A DNA stretch of 64,000 bases from Lentibacter algarum (lineage in GTDB: Bacteria > Pseudomonadota > Alphaproteobacteria > Rhodobacterales > Rhodobacteraceae): NCBI RefSeq assembly GCF_040580765.1, contig NZ_CP158687.1:62001-126000 (forward strand), read 5' to 3'. Positions 17,672 to 26,539 of this stretch are shown piece by piece. The notes beneath the pieces were generated by a model. The model did no database searches and was not told the DNA's origin. It saw nothing but the letters and a program-made list of their open reading frames with translations. The translations under genes were made by a program, and so were the position numbers. Numbering within the stretch: position 1 is the stretch's first letter; every line of letters begins with the position of its first letter.

Positions 17672-19060
17672 GTGAGTGGTTTGAGTTTTACGCGTGAAAT
17701 AGCTGAGATACGCTTTGGGACGGGTTTGTCGCCGCGGTTGCGTGGGCCGCGTGATCTTGAGGACATGATGCGTCGCCTCAAAGGCAAAGATCACGCTGCG
17801 CAGCTTTATAAAATTGAACCTTTTGAAGAATTTGCAGAGCGAATTGCGCGGGTGAGCGCGCTTTGGAAGATACGCCGTGCCAATCGTGGTTCTGAAGCTG
17901 CAGAAAAGGCCACGCAGGAAATCGGTGTGGAAAAACGCCGTGCGCGAAAGGCTCAACAGCGCTGGCTGTGGCAAGCGTTGCGCCGCCGTGCACATACTCA
18001 GGATGGCTTGCGAGAGCGGCTCGCTTTTTTCTGGGGCGACCACTTCACGGCACGGGGCAAGGTCAGCGTGATGAAGCGAGCGACGTCGCCCTACGTTGAA
18101 AGTGCGATCCGTCCGCATGTTGCAGGGTATTTCTCCGATATGCTTAAAGCCGTGATCGCGCAGCCCGTGATGCTGCAATATCTAGATCAGAAGACTTCTG
18201 TTGGCCCTGAAAGTGTGGCCGGCAAAAAGAAAGAGAACGGGCTCAACGAAAACTTCGCCCGTGAGCTTTTGGAGCTGCATACGCTGGGCGTTGGTGGGCC
18301 CTATTCCCAAGCGGATGTCACGGAGCTGGCCGAGCTTCTCACAGGGCTGACTTACAGTCAGGATGGCGTTTTTGGCTTTCGGGGTGAATTTGCGCAGCCT
18401 GGTGCCGAGACGGTTTTGGGCCAAAGCTATGGTGGGGGCACTGCGGCTTTGTCAGATGTTCATGCTGCGCTTGATGATCTGGCGCGCCACCCTGCTACGG
18501 CGCGGCATTTGGCACAGAAAATGGCTGTGCATTTTGTTTCCGATAGACCTGATTCTGCACTCGTGGACGCGATGCAGGGGCGGTATCTGGAGACTGGCGG
18601 ACATCTGGGCGAGATGGTCCATGCGATGCTGTCGCAGCCTTCGGCTTGGGCGCCCGAGTTTGCAAATGTGAAGCAGCCTATTGATTTTGTCGGTTCGGCG
18701 CTGCGCGCGCTTTCCGTTCCCAATGAGGCGCTGGCGGTGAATGACTGGAAAGCGATCCGTCTGGCCTTCACGGTTCCGATGCGTCTGATGGGACAAACGT
18801 GGGAGGAGCCGCTTGGCCCCGACGGCTGGCCAGAAGACGACGGAGAGTGGATCACGCCACAGCGCTTTGCCGCGCGGGTGGATTGGGCAATGAACGCGCC
18901 GCAGGGACTTCTGGCTGATTTGCCTGATCCGCGCGATTTTGTGACTGCGGCACTGGGGAGAAATGTGCCTGACGCCCTACAATTTGCAGCGAATGCCGCC
19001 GAAGATAAGCGCACAGGCGTGGGTCTTGTGCTGGCGTCGCCTGCGTTTCAAAGGATGTAA
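17672..19060 (+). CDS. DUF1800 family protein
   Basis: The 462-residue protein matches the DUF1800 pattern: an N-terminal basic helical part (RFGTGLSPRLRGPRDLEDMMRRL), then LRERLAFFWGDHFTARGKV and NENFARELLELHTLGVGGPYSQADVTELAELLTG. DUF1800 proteins are nearly always next to a DUF1501 gene, as here, and are thought to act together in the periplasm, but no reaction is proven. No obvious signal peptide is seen. The start is a GTG at 17672 with a weak ribosome site, so the true start may differ. The stop is three bases before the DUF1501 start. Confidence 0.85.
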   Translation: MSGLSFTREIAEIRFGTGLSPRLRGPRDLEDMMRRLKGKDHAAQLYKIEPFEEFAERIARVSALWKIRRANRGSEAAEKATQEIGVEKRRARKAQQRWLWQALRRRAHTQDGLRERLAFFWGDHFTARGKVSVMKRATSPYVESAIRPHVAGYFSDMLKAVIAQPVMLQYLDQKTSVGPESVAGKKKENGLNENFARELLELHTLGVGGPYSQADVTELAELLTGLTYSQDGVFGFRGEFAQPGAETVLGQSYGGGTAALSDVHAALDDLARHPATARHLAQKMAVHFVSDRPDSALVDAMQGRYLETGGHLGEMVHAMLSQPSAWAPEFANVKQPIDFVGSALRALSVPNEALAVNDWKAIRLAFTVPMRLMGQTWEEPLGPDGWPEDDGEWITPQRFAARVDWAMNAPQGLLADLPDPRDFVTAALGRNVPDALQFAANAAEDKRTGVGLVLASPAFQRM

Positions 19061-19063
19061 CCC

Positions 19064-20299
19064 ATGCGGATGTCTGCTCTCAATCGGCGCGCTTTTCTTA
19101 CGGGGCTTGGTTGCACGGCAGCGGCCAGCCCTTTGCTCACGCCTGTGACATTTGCCAACGGGACATGGGACAACCGCTTGGTTGTGATCATTCTGCGGGG
19201 TGGGATGGACGGGCTAGACGCGCTTCGCCCTTATGGTGACCGCGATTTTGCGTTGTTGAAGGGCCGTGCGGACCAAGCGCAAATCGGGGAGGGGCAAGAT
19301 CTTGACGGTTTCTTTGCGCTCAACCCCGCGCTGGCGGGGTTAATGCCGCTCTGGAACGCGGGCGATCTGGGCTTCGCCCATGCGGTATCTACGCCTTATC
19401 GTGACAAACGCAGCCACTTTGACGGGCAGGATTTGTTGGAGGCTGGGGGAGCTGATCTCAATGGCAACCTGCGCGACGGGTGGCTGAACCGTTTGTTGCA
19501 AAGCTATCCTGCTGTCCAAAGCGAGACTGCCTATGCGGTGGGGCGCGGAGATATGCTGTTGATGAAAGGGGCTGCGCCTGTTGCCAATTGGTCGCCCGAT
19601 GCGGGGCTATACGGGCTGACGCCACAGGGACTTCGGCTGGCAGAAATGCTGATGGAGGGCGATCCTCTTTTTGAGGCGGCTTTTGGCGAGGCGGTGGCGC
19701 TGTCTGGGGACGGTGTCCAAATGTCTGGGAGCGAAGCTGTTGCGAGTGGCGAAATGATCATGAACGCAATGAGCGAGAGCGCTGGGGCCGCCGCGAAGGG
19801 CGGCGGGCATCTTCAGATTGCCGAGTTTGCCGCCTCCAAACTCACAGGACCTGCGCGGATTGCGGCATTTTCGCTCAATGGCTGGGACACGCATGCCAAC
19901 CAGTCGCGCACGTTGGCGCAGCCGCTCAACCGCTTGGCTGAGGTGATCTTGAGTTTACAGGGCAATCTCGGGGAAGATGTTTGGGGGAAAACAGCTGTTG
20001 TCGCCATGACGGAATTTGGCCGTACGGCGCGCTTGAACGGCAATGGCGGTTCGGATCATGGGACGGGCGGTTTGATGGTTTTGTCAGGAGGCGCTTTGCG
20101 CGGTGGGCGCGTGTGGTCTGACTGGCCTGGTCTCAGCGAAACTGCACTTTATGAGCGGCGTGATTTGATGCCGACGCGGGATGTGCGTGCTTTTTCGGGC
20201 TGGCTGATGCGCGATCTCTTTGGCCTTGAGAAGGGCTTAATCGAGAGCACGGTTTTTCCAGGGCTGGAGTTGGGCGCAGACCCAAGGCTCATCGGCTAG
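19064..20299 (+). CDS. DUF1501 family protein with Tat signal
   Basis: DUF1501 proteins are sulfatase-like exported proteins of unknown substrate. The 411-residue product begins with a twin-arginine signal (NRRAFLTGLG, Arg8-Arg9) ending near TFANG, so it should be exported folded by the Tat system. The core shows VVIILRGGMDGLDALRPYGD, a metal-site-like GWDTHANQS and MTEFGRTARLNGNGGSDHGT, the family's hallmark. AAGGA lies about eight bases before the ATG. It is the partner of the DUF1800 gene just upstream; a joint role in the envelope is inferred from their constant pairing. Confidence 0.9.
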   Translation: MRMSALNRRAFLTGLGCTAAASPLLTPVTFANGTWDNRLVVIILRGGMDGLDALRPYGDRDFALLKGRADQAQIGEGQDLDGFFALNPALAGLMPLWNAGDLGFAHAVSTPYRDKRSHFDGQDLLEAGGADLNGNLRDGWLNRLLQSYPAVQSETAYAVGRGDMLLMKGAAPVANWSPDAGLYGLTPQGLRLAEMLMEGDPLFEAAFGEAVALSGDGVQMSGSEAVASGEMIMNAMSESAGAAAKGGGHLQIAEFAASKLTGPARIAAFSLNGWDTHANQSRTLAQPLNRLAEVILSLQGNLGEDVWGKTAVVAMTEFGRTARLNGNGGSDHGTGGLMVLSGGALRGGRVWSDWPGLSETALYERRDLMPTRDVRAFSGWLMRDLFGLEKGLIESTVFPGLELGADPRLIG

Positions 20300-20314
20300 G
20301 GTCTGCTGGCCAGA

Positions 20315-20503
20315 TCATACGCCGTCAAACGGCTCATAAGATTCGAGATATTCGCCTGTGCCATCCGTCAATTCGGTTGTGCCTGTTTGGACTGCGCCAA
20401 AAACTGCGGCACAAAGCGACAGAACACCTGCAACCAGAACAACCCAGTCTACTGTGACAGCGCCTTTTTCTTCGCTGACAAACTTCTGAAAGAACGTTTC
20501 CAT
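20315..20503 (-). CDS. Flp/Fap-like small pilin-type protein
   Basis: This 62-residue protein has the form of a type IVb (Flp) pilin: a short basic-acidic N-terminus (FFQKFVSEEKGAVTVDW), then one hydrophobic helix (VVLVAGVLSLCAAVFGAV) and a short polar tail. Glu and Gly at the EEKGA junction fit a prepilin-peptidase site, although the usual IEYGLIAA motif is VDWVVLVA here. GGAGGTG precedes the ATG at 20503 and overlaps the ATG at 20515, so 20503 is the start. No tad/cpa assembly genes are in the window. Confidence 0.68.
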   Translation of the reverse strand: METFFQKFVSEEKGAVTVDWVVLVAGVLSLCAAVFGAVQTGTTELTDGTGEYLESYEPFDGV

Positions 20504-20628
20504 TTTCACCTCCATGCAGGGGGTTCCTGCCGATGAAGCTAAGGTGTCAGCAGAATGTGGCGGGTTTGGGCCGTGGGTATGACCATTGTCGTTCTTTTTA
20601 GGATGTCTTTGAGGCGGATGTTTTTGTC

Positions 20629-21345
20629 TCAGATCGCCACTTGCCTGTCGAGGCGCTGCTGGACGAGCCCAGCAAGCGCCGCAATGGGCTGATGGGTTGG
20701 CTGGCGTGTTGCGTGGGCGATTGCGAGCGTTTCGCCTGCGTGAACGAGAGCTTCATCGCGCGCACTTTTGGCAACGCCAGTGACGAATTGGGCGACATAG
20801 GCGACCTGACGCTCGTCATAGCCTTCATTTATCAGAGTGGCGACTTGTGTCAGGTCGTTATTATAGGCGATCGGATCGGGGGTGACGTATTCGTCCTTCA
20901 AGACCCTGAGGCCAGCGGGGCGATGATCAAGGGGCATGTGGGCGAGAATGGCTTCCTGAAACTGGGCGATGCTTTCGATGGGCTTGGCCAGAAACCCGTC
21001 TGCACCAGCCGCCAGAACTTTCTTCTCCATTCTGTCGTCGCCTGACAGGCCAAGAATAATATTGATGCGTGGGGTAAGTGCGGACAGGTGTTTGATCAGA
21101 TCAAGGCCAGAGCCATCAGGCAAGCCGACATCTACCAAGATCACGGAGGGGCGGTAGACTTGCAGGTGGCGTTTGGCAGAGGCGATGCAGTCGGCCCGAC
21201 GAATGCGTGCACCGCTGCGCATACACAAGAGCCGCAAGGCCTCGCAGGCATAGAGGCTATCTTCCACCGCGAGCACAGTGAGGCCCATTAAAGGGCGCGC
21301 CGCAGTGGGCGTAGAGGTGAGGGCAAGCGGGGCGAGTTCGTCCAT
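20629..21345 (-). CDS. Response regulator with receiver domain and unknown C-terminal domain
   Basis: The 238-residue protein has a receiver domain at about residues 20-140: acidic pocket VLAVEDS (Glu28, Asp29), phospho-acceptor Asp72 in LVDVGLPDGSG, Ser101 and Lys121 (GFLAKP). The remaining 95 residues are helical with no DNA-binding motif that I recognise, so it may act by protein contact. AAGGAG lies before the ATG at 21345. The next gene on the same strand, 125 bases away, is the Flp-like pilin. No partner kinase is adjacent. Confidence 0.8.
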   Translation of the reverse strand: MDELAPLALTSTPTAARPLMGLTVLAVEDSLYACEALRLLCMRSGARIRRADCIASAKRHLQVYRPSVILVDVGLPDGSGLDLIKHLSALTPRINIILGLSGDDRMEKKVLAAGADGFLAKPIESIAQFQEAILAHMPLDHRPAGLRVLKDEYVTPDPIAYNNDLTQVATLINEGYDERQVAYVAQFVTGVAKSARDEALVHAGETLAIAHATRQPTHQPIAALAGLVQQRLDRQVAI

Positions 21346-21507
21346 GGGGCAGCTCCTTGTGCGACAGATCTGGATACGAATCTCAATTTAGACAAACACG
21401 GCTAACAGTCGGTTAATTTGACGCCTCGTTTCACCCCTGCGACCTTGCGCTCCTTGCGGCGGGTCGCAACACAAGCAATAGTGCGCGAAACTTGTTTGGA
21501 GAATGAA

Positions 21508-21912
21508 ATGATCGGACGTCTCAACCATGTTGCCATCGCTGTGCCTGACCTTGAGGCGGCCTCGGCGCAATATGCCAACGCCCTTGGCGCAAAAGTCGGT
21601 GCGCCGCAGGATGAGCCTGACCACGGTGTGACAGTTGTGTTTATCGAGCTGCCCAACACCAAGATCGAGCTGCTCTATCCTTTGGGTGACGACAGCCCCA
21701 TCAACGGGTTTCTTGAGAAGAACCCCTCGGGCGGGATTCACCATGTTTGCTATGAGGTGGATGACATTATCGCGGCGCGTGATCATCTTAAGTCAACGGG
21801 AGCGCGGGTGCTTGGCACAGGCGAGCCGAAGATTGGCGCACATGGAAAGCCTGTGCTCTTTCTTCATCCGAAAGATTTCAATGGCTGTCTTGTTGAGCTT
21901 GAGCAAGTCTGA
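21508..21912 (+). CDS. mce: Methylmalonyl-CoA epimerase
   Basis: The enzyme interconverts (S)- and (R)-methylmalonyl-CoA in propionate catabolism and in the ethylmalonyl-CoA pathway. The 134-residue protein is a vicinal-oxygen-chelate fold of two beta-alpha-beta modules. It has the metal histidine in LNHVAIAVPDL, another in GGIHHVCYEVDD, and Glu in GCLVELEQV. Length and motifs match bacterial epimerases well. GGAG before the ATG at 21508 supports this start over the in-frame ATG at 21418. A DUF1467 gene follows, a pairing usual in the order. Confidence 0.92.
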   Translation: MIGRLNHVAIAVPDLEAASAQYANALGAKVGAPQDEPDHGVTVVFIELPNTKIELLYPLGDDSPINGFLEKNPSGGIHHVCYEVDDIIAARDHLKSTGARVLGTGEPKIGAHGKPVLFLHPKDFNGCLVELEQV

Positions 21913-21959
21913 CATCTCAGTCCTAAAAACCTAGCACTTTTTCATAAGGATCGCCTCTC

Positions 21960-22259
21960 ATGGGTATCACCTCGGCCATCGTGCTTTATGCGGTTTTGTG
22001 GTTTGTGACGTTTCTCATTGTCATTCCGTTTCGTCTTAAAACGCAGGGTGACGTGGGCGAGATTGTTTATGGTACGCAAGCTGGCGCGCCTCATGAGCAC
22101 GGGCTTAAGAAAAAAGCGTGGATCACTACAGCGATTGCGGCTGTGCTCTGGACGATTATTTTTTATGTCGTGGTGAGTGGCTCAATCACGGTGCGCGACA
22201 TTGATATGTTTAACCGGATGTCGCCTGAGGTGAGTGAACCCCGTGGAACAGATGGGTAA
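21960..22259 (+). CDS. DUF1467 family small membrane protein
   Basis: The 99-residue protein has two membrane helices (ITSAIVLYAVLWFVTFLIVIP and WITTAIAAVLWTIIFYVVV) joined by a cytoplasmic loop with GDVGEIVYGTQAGAPHE. This is the DUF1467 pattern, common beside mce in Rhodobacterales. Its role is unknown. The 3' end overlaps the convergent EI24-family gene by 50 bases. Confidence 0.85.
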   Translation: MGITSAIVLYAVLWFVTFLIVIPFRLKTQGDVGEIVYGTQAGAPHEHGLKKKAWITTAIAAVLWTIIFYVVVSGSITVRDIDMFNRMSPEVSEPRGTDG

Positions 22260-22926
22260 ATGTTGCCGCTCCTAATATCGGGATAAACAGGTTCACCAAC
22301 GGAATGCTGAGCGGGGCTGCCATTAGGATACCTGCGAGCCAGATTGTGCCGATATATTTGCTGCGCAGCCTTTTGGCTTCGGCGCGCCCCAAGCGGCGTG
22401 AGGCAGCCAGGGTAAAGTATTCGCGCCCGAGCAAGAAGCCATTGAGGGTCCAGAAGATCAACAGGGCAAACGGCGCGAAGATTAGGTAGAGAACCAGCGC
22501 AAGAAGATTGGCGCAGATCAGGACCCCTAAAAAACTGAGCGTGTCGCGCAGCCCATCTGCAAAGCTCACAGATGCGGCAGGGGGCAGGTGAGGATAGTGC
22601 TGTGCCTCTACGGCCTGTGCTACATCATCGAGAAACAATGAGGTGATTGCGGAGGCGACGGGGACCATCAGGAAGACTGATAGACCCAACATTAATAGCA
22701 GCGACGCGCCAGAGAGCAGATCATCTAGCCATGTGACCTCGCCGAGAAAAGGCAGGTCGACCGCGGGCCCAATCAGGGCATGAACCAGCCAGAGCACTCC
22801 TGAGCTGGCTCCGACAAGCAGGGCGAATGTCAGAGCGACTCCCATGATGAGGACGCGCAGAAAGCGCGTGTCTGTCATTTGTCCAAGGGCGCTTGAGAAA
22901 GACCTAAAAATCAGACCTAGAGCCAT
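22210..22926 (-). CDS. EI24-domain (CysZ-like) membrane protein
   Basis: The 238-residue membrane protein has about five or six helices and resembles the EI24/CysZ family (ITSLFLDDVAQAVEAQHYP, FWTLNGFLLGREYFTLAASRR). CysZ imports sulfate in enterobacteria, but many alphaproteobacterial members have no proven substrate. It overlaps the nitroreductase gene by ten bases, which places them in one transcript, and its 3' end overlaps DUF1467 on the other strand. Confidence 0.78.
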   Translation of the reverse strand: MALGLIFRSFSSALGQMTDTRFLRVLIMGVALTFALLVGASSGVLWLVHALIGPAVDLPFLGEVTWLDDLLSGASLLLMLGLSVFLMVPVASAITSLFLDDVAQAVEAQHYPHLPPAASVSFADGLRDTLSFLGVLICANLLALVLYLIFAPFALLIFWTLNGFLLGREYFTLAASRRLGRAEAKRLRSKYIGTIWLAGILMAAPLSIPLVNLFIPILGAATFTHLFHGVHSPQATSG

Positions 22927-23489
22927 GATGTTTTGGCTTTTACGTCAGGGCGTGGACGGTCTGGAGGTGTGTTTGTTTCGGTGGCGATATGGATAATACC
23001 TGCGATACGCTCATGCGGCGTGAGGCCCAACGCGCCTTCGACAAAGAGCCTTTCGTGGCTGATTGCACCTGAGAGCCAATTGGCACCCCAGCCCGAGGCC
23101 AGCGCTGCATTGAGAAGTGCCAGACAGACCGCGCCAGCCGAGTAGGTCTGTTCAATGGCTGGAATTTTTTCAGACAGAACGGGGCTTTCGATCACGACGA
23201 CGGCAGATATGCCTTGGTCAAACTGGTTGCGGGCCTTGGCGGTCTTCTCGTCGTCATAGCCGAGGCTTCGGGCGGTGCGTTCTGCTTCGTCTGCAAGGCG
23301 TGTCATGGCGTCTTTTTCGACCACCACAAAGCGCCAAGGCTCAAGCTTGCCGTGGTCGGGGGTGCGTGCGGCGAGGACGAGGAGGGCCTCTAGCTCTTCA
23401 CGTGACGGACCCGGCGCGACAAGCGTTTTGGCAGGCCGTGAGCGGCGTGTTTGGAGGAAGTCGAGCGCTGCGTCATTGGCCTTTGGCAT
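22917..23489 (-). CDS. Nitroreductase family protein (YdjA-like)
   Basis: The 190-residue FMN enzyme belongs to the small YdjA-type nitroreductases. It has the N-terminal RRSRPAKTLVAPGPSREELE region, PDHGKLEPWRFVVVEKD for FMN contact, and a C-terminal GLTPHERIAGIIHIATE. Such enzymes reduce nitroaromatics or quinones with NAD(P)H; the natural substrate is unknown. AAAAAAGGA precedes the ATG. The EI24 gene overlaps its end. Confidence 0.85.
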   Translation of the reverse strand: MPKANDAALDFLQTRRSRPAKTLVAPGPSREELEALLVLAARTPDHGKLEPWRFVVVEKDAMTRLADEAERTARSLGYDDEKTAKARNQFDQGISAVVVIESPVLSEKIPAIEQTYSAGAVCLALLNAALASGWGANWLSGAISHERLFVEGALGLTPHERIAGIIHIATETNTPPDRPRPDVKAKTSWL

Positions 23490-23716
23490 GGGTTTTCCTT
23501 TTTTGGGTTAATCTTGATGTCATGTCTTGGCGTGAAAAGGTCAAGAGTCTGGAACGAATTCCTTCTCATCTGGGATTTTTGAGAGCTCTGTTTTTCTTAT
23601 GATTTAAGGAAAAAGGAGCTCAGGAAAGCGGAAACGGATGGTGCAATCTTGAGATTGTGAATGCGAAAGGGTTGCTCCATGGAGATTCCCTGTTAGGCTG
23701 CTTCAAGCTGTCTTCG

Positions 23717-23772
23717 GGCAAGCATTACTCTTGCCTGACAGGCACATATTAAATGAAGAGCGATAACGCTCT
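23717..23772 (+). promoter_or_regulatory. Two hairpins in the leader of the binding-protein gene
   Basis: GGCAAG (23717-23722) pairs with CTTGCC (23730-23735), and AGAGCG (23757-23762) pairs with CGCTCT (23767-23772) with loop ATAA. The second ends five bases before the ribosome site GGGAGG. The full spacer 23490-23788 holds no gene and no clear promoter. The hairpins could control translation or protect the mRNA; that is inference. Confidence 0.35.
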
Positions 23773-23788
23773 CTTAGGGAGGAAAAAT

Positions 23789-25450
23789 ATGGAATTTTTC
23801 ACACGCACCGGTAAGCCGTTGTCTAAGGTCATTACAGACCAGGCTGGCAAAGTCGGAACAAACGACGTTAGTCGCCGCGAGTTTTTGGCGATGGCGAGCA
23901 CCTACGGTGCCACAGCTGCTACTGCCTATGGCCTTCTGGGTATGGCGGCCCCCGCACAAGCGGCAGGCGAAATGAAAGAAGGCGGCACGATTCGCGTTCA
24001 GATGGAAGTCCGCGCCCTTAAAGATCCACGGTCATATGACTGGTCACAGATCGCAAACTTCTCTCGCGGCTGGATTGAGTATCTCGTTAAATATAACAAT
24101 GACGGCACGTTCTCACCGTATCTCCTCGAAAGCTGGGATGTGAGCGATGATGCCAAGACCTACACGCTCAACGTTCGTAAGGGCGTGAAGTGGAACAACG
24201 GCGAAGACTTCACATCAGAAGATGTTGCGCGTGTTATTTCCGACTGGTGTGACAAAGCGGTCGAAGGCAACTCAATGGCTGGCCGTATGGCAACGCTCGT
24301 TGACGAAGCCACTGGTAAAGCACTTGAAGGCGCGATCGAAGTGGTCGACAGCCATACAGTCAAGCTCAACCTGCCAGCGTCCGATATTTCGATCATTGCA
24401 GGCATGGCTGACTACCCTGCGGCGGTCTATCATAAAGACACCAATTTTGACGATATGCTGACAAACGCTGTGGGCACAGGTCCATACCTGCCCGAGAGCA
24501 TGGAAGTCGGTGTGAAAGCTGTGCTTGTGCGCAACGATGATCACTGGTGGAACAAGGGCAACGGTGCTTGGGCCGAGCGTGTTGAGTTTATTGACTACGG
24601 TCAGGATCCTTCTGCGTGGGTTGCTGCGGCTGAAGCTGACGAAGTCGATGTGCTCTATTCAGTTGATGGCGATTTCATCGACATCATGGGTGCAATGGAC
24701 GGATGGGTGCAAAACGAAGTTGTGACCGCTGCAACGATTGTTATCCGTCCAAATCAGCTCGCTGAAGTTGACGGCAAGAAGCCCTATGCGGACAAGCGCG
24801 TCCGTCAGGCGATTGCCATGGCCGTCGACAACAACGTGTTGCTTGAGCTTGGCTATGAAGGCCGTGGTCTTGTGGCGGCCAACCACCATGTTGGACCATC
24901 ACACCCTGAGTATGTAGATATTGGCTTGCCAAAGCATGACCCTGCTGGCGCCAAAGCGTTGCTGGATGAAGCCGGTATGGGCGATTTCGAGATGGAAATT
25001 CTCTCGATCGACGATGCATGGCGTAAGAACACAACCGATGCCGTGGCAGCTCAGCTGCGCGACGCGGGCTTCAATGTGAAGCGCACGGTTCTTCCAGGCA
25101 GCACGTTCTGGAACGACTGGGTGAAATATCCGTTCAGCTCGACAAACTGGAACCACCGCCCACTGGGTGTTCAGATTTGGGCGCTTGCCTATCGTTCGGG
25201 CGAAGCCTGGAACGAATTCGGCTATGCCAACCCTGAGTTTGACGCACTGCTGACAGAAGCGTTGGCCACAGCTGACGTTGAAAAACGCAAAGTGCTGATG
25301 GAAAAAGGCGAAAAGATCCTGCAGGACGATGCTGTTACGATCCAGCCTTACTGGCGTTCGCTTTACAACCACGCCAAAGACAACATTGCTGGCGGTGAAC
25401 ACCACATCAGCTTTGAGATTGATCCTGCTATGCTGGCTTGGAAAGCTTAA
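23789..25450 (+). CDS. Family 5 ABC transporter substrate-binding protein with Tat signal
   Basis: The 553-residue protein is a peptide/opine-type periplasmic binding protein (SBP family 5, like DppA and OppA). Its pattern includes [10 protein letters not shown] and [22 protein letters not shown]. The signal is twin-arginine ([11 protein letters not shown], Arg29-Arg30), cut near PAQAAG, which is unusual next to the Sec signals of most such proteins. GGGAGG lies six bases before the ATG at 23789. No permease or ATPase genes are next to it, and a terminator follows directly, so its transporter is encoded elsewhere. The ligand cannot be told. Confidence 0.88.
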   Translation: MEFFTRTGKPLSKVITDQAGKVGTNDVSRREFLAMASTYGATAATAYGLLGMAAPAQAAGEMKEGGTIRVQMEVRALKDPRSYDWSQIANFSRGWIEYLVKYNNDGTFSPYLLESWDVSDDAKTYTLNVRKGVKWNNGEDFTSEDVARVISDWCDKAVEGNSMAGRMATLVDEATGKALEGAIEVVDSHTVKLNLPASDISIIAGMADYPAAVYHKDTNFDDMLTNAVGTGPYLPESMEVGVKAVLVRNDDHWWNKGNGAWAERVEFIDYGQDPSAWVAAAEADEVDVLYSVDGDFIDIMGAMDGWVQNEVVTAATIVIRPNQLAEVDGKKPYADKRVRQAIAMAVDNNVLLELGYEGRGLVAANHHVGPSHPEYVDIGLPKHDPAGAKALLDEAGMGDFEMEILSIDDAWRKNTTDAVAAQLRDAGFNVKRTVLPGSTFWNDWVKYPFSSTNWNHRPLGVQIWALAYRSGEAWNEFGYANPEFDALLTEALATADVEKRKVLMEKGEKILQDDAVTIQPYWRSLYNHAKDNIAGGEHHISFEIDPAMLAWKA

Positions 25451-25474
25451 GCTAACGGCAAAAGTCTTAAGAGG

Positions 25475-25505
25475 CGGGGCAGCTCATGCTGCCCCGTTTT
25501 CGTTT
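25475..25505 (+). terminator. Terminator of the substrate-binding protein gene
   Basis: CGGGGCAGC at 25475-25483 pairs with GCTGCCCCG at 25488-25496 around a TCAT loop and is followed by TTTTCGTTT. It lies 25 bases past the stop codon, next to the convergent serB end. Confidence 0.85.
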
Positions 25506-25507
25506 GA

Positions 25508-26386
25508 TCAGGCGGTTTTGAAATCGTCTTTGCTGTAGCCCTGAACATACAGGAGCGCGGTTAGATCACCGTGGTTGATGCGGATATAACACTCAGCGGC
25601 GACACTTGGCTTGGCATGCAGTGCAACGCCGCTGCCTGCGCGGGTCAGCATGCCGAGATCGTTCGCGCCGTCACCGACAGCGAGCACGTCTTGCTCTGCG
25701 ATACCAAGGCGTGCAGTGATCTCTTCCAGCGCTTGCACCTTGGCCTCGCGCCCTAGAATGGGCATGGCGACCTTGCCTGTCAGCTTGCCACCTTCTGCGA
25801 AAAGGATATTGGCGCGGTTTTCGTCAAAGCCAAGCTTGGAGGCGATGGACGCGGTAAAAGCCGTAAACCCGCCCGAAACGAGCGCGGCATAGGCGCCATG
25901 TGCCTTCATCGTAGCCAAGAGAGCAGGGCCGCCCGACATCAGGGTGATCCGTTCGGCTAAGACTTGGGCGATGATGTCTTCATCCAGACCAGACAGTAGC
26001 GCTACCCGTTCTGTCAGCGCGCCCTCAAAGTCGAGCTCGCCATTCATAGCCTTGGCTGTAATGTCTTTGACGTAGGCGCCTACGCCCGCGACCTCGGCCA
26101 GCTCGTCGATGCACTCTTCGTTGATCATTGTGCTGTCCATATCGGCGAGCAGCATCTTCTTGCGTCGGCCGGCTGTCGGCTGCACCACAAGATCCACGCC
26201 CAGAGCTTGAACGTCGGACCAGACATCCCATTGATTTGCGGGCTTTTGGCCAATCTCAAACTCCGCCGCTTCGTTTGGCGCGAGCCAGCGCGCATCGCCT
26301 CCGCCCCACGCGGTTTGAAGCGCACCGAGAAGGGAGGTTTCAAGGCGGGGCTCTGTTGGAGAGCTTAAGAGCGTGACGGTGTACAT
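25508..26386 (-). CDS. serB: Phosphoserine phosphatase
   Basis: SerB carries out the last step of serine synthesis, removing phosphate from phosphoserine. The 292-residue protein has an N-terminal ACT-like part and a HAD phosphatase core: DMDSTMINEECIDELAE (nucleophile Asp82, Asp84), a Ser-Gly pair in ALVSGGFTAF and GDGANDLGML near the end. The ATG at 26386 (MYTVTLL) matches the family; the alternative at 26410 adds eight residues. It is divergent from serC-serA, so all three serine genes share one 153-base control region. Confidence 0.92.
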   Translation of the reverse strand: MYTVTLLSSPTEPRLETSLLGALQTAWGGGDARWLAPNEAAEFEIGQKPANQWDVWSDVQALGVDLVVQPTAGRRKKMLLADMDSTMINEECIDELAEVAGVGAYVKDITAKAMNGELDFEGALTERVALLSGLDEDIIAQVLAERITLMSGGPALLATMKAHGAYAALVSGGFTAFTASIASKLGFDENRANILFAEGGKLTGKVAMPILGREAKVQALEEITARLGIAEQDVLAVGDGANDLGMLTRAGSGVALHAKPSVAAECYIRINHGDLTALLYVQGYSKDDFKTA

Positions 26387-26465
26387 GGGCAAGTTTCCGA
26401 TCGTAGACATTCATGTCGCATTTTGGGTGTCAAGCGGCGTGATAGCGTCATTTCTGCGCTTGCGA

Positions 26466-26539
26466 AAGGGGGCTGCGCGCTTTAGCTGAGTTCTCAGGAC
26501 ACCCCTCCCTAACGAGGGGCTTATATCTGGAAGGGTATC
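26466..26539 (+). ncRNA. serC leader RNA (alphaproteobacterial serC motif)
   Basis: The leader just ahead of serC folds into stem-loops: CTGA (26486-26489) with TCAG (26494-26497), and CCCCTC (26502-26507) with GAGGGG (26514-26519), close to the ribosome site GGAAGGG at 26529-26535. The serC RNA motif is a known cis-element upstream of serC-serA in alphaproteobacteria, with its last stem near or over the ribosome site. Position and layout agree; the exact match to the covariance model was not tested. Confidence 0.5.
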
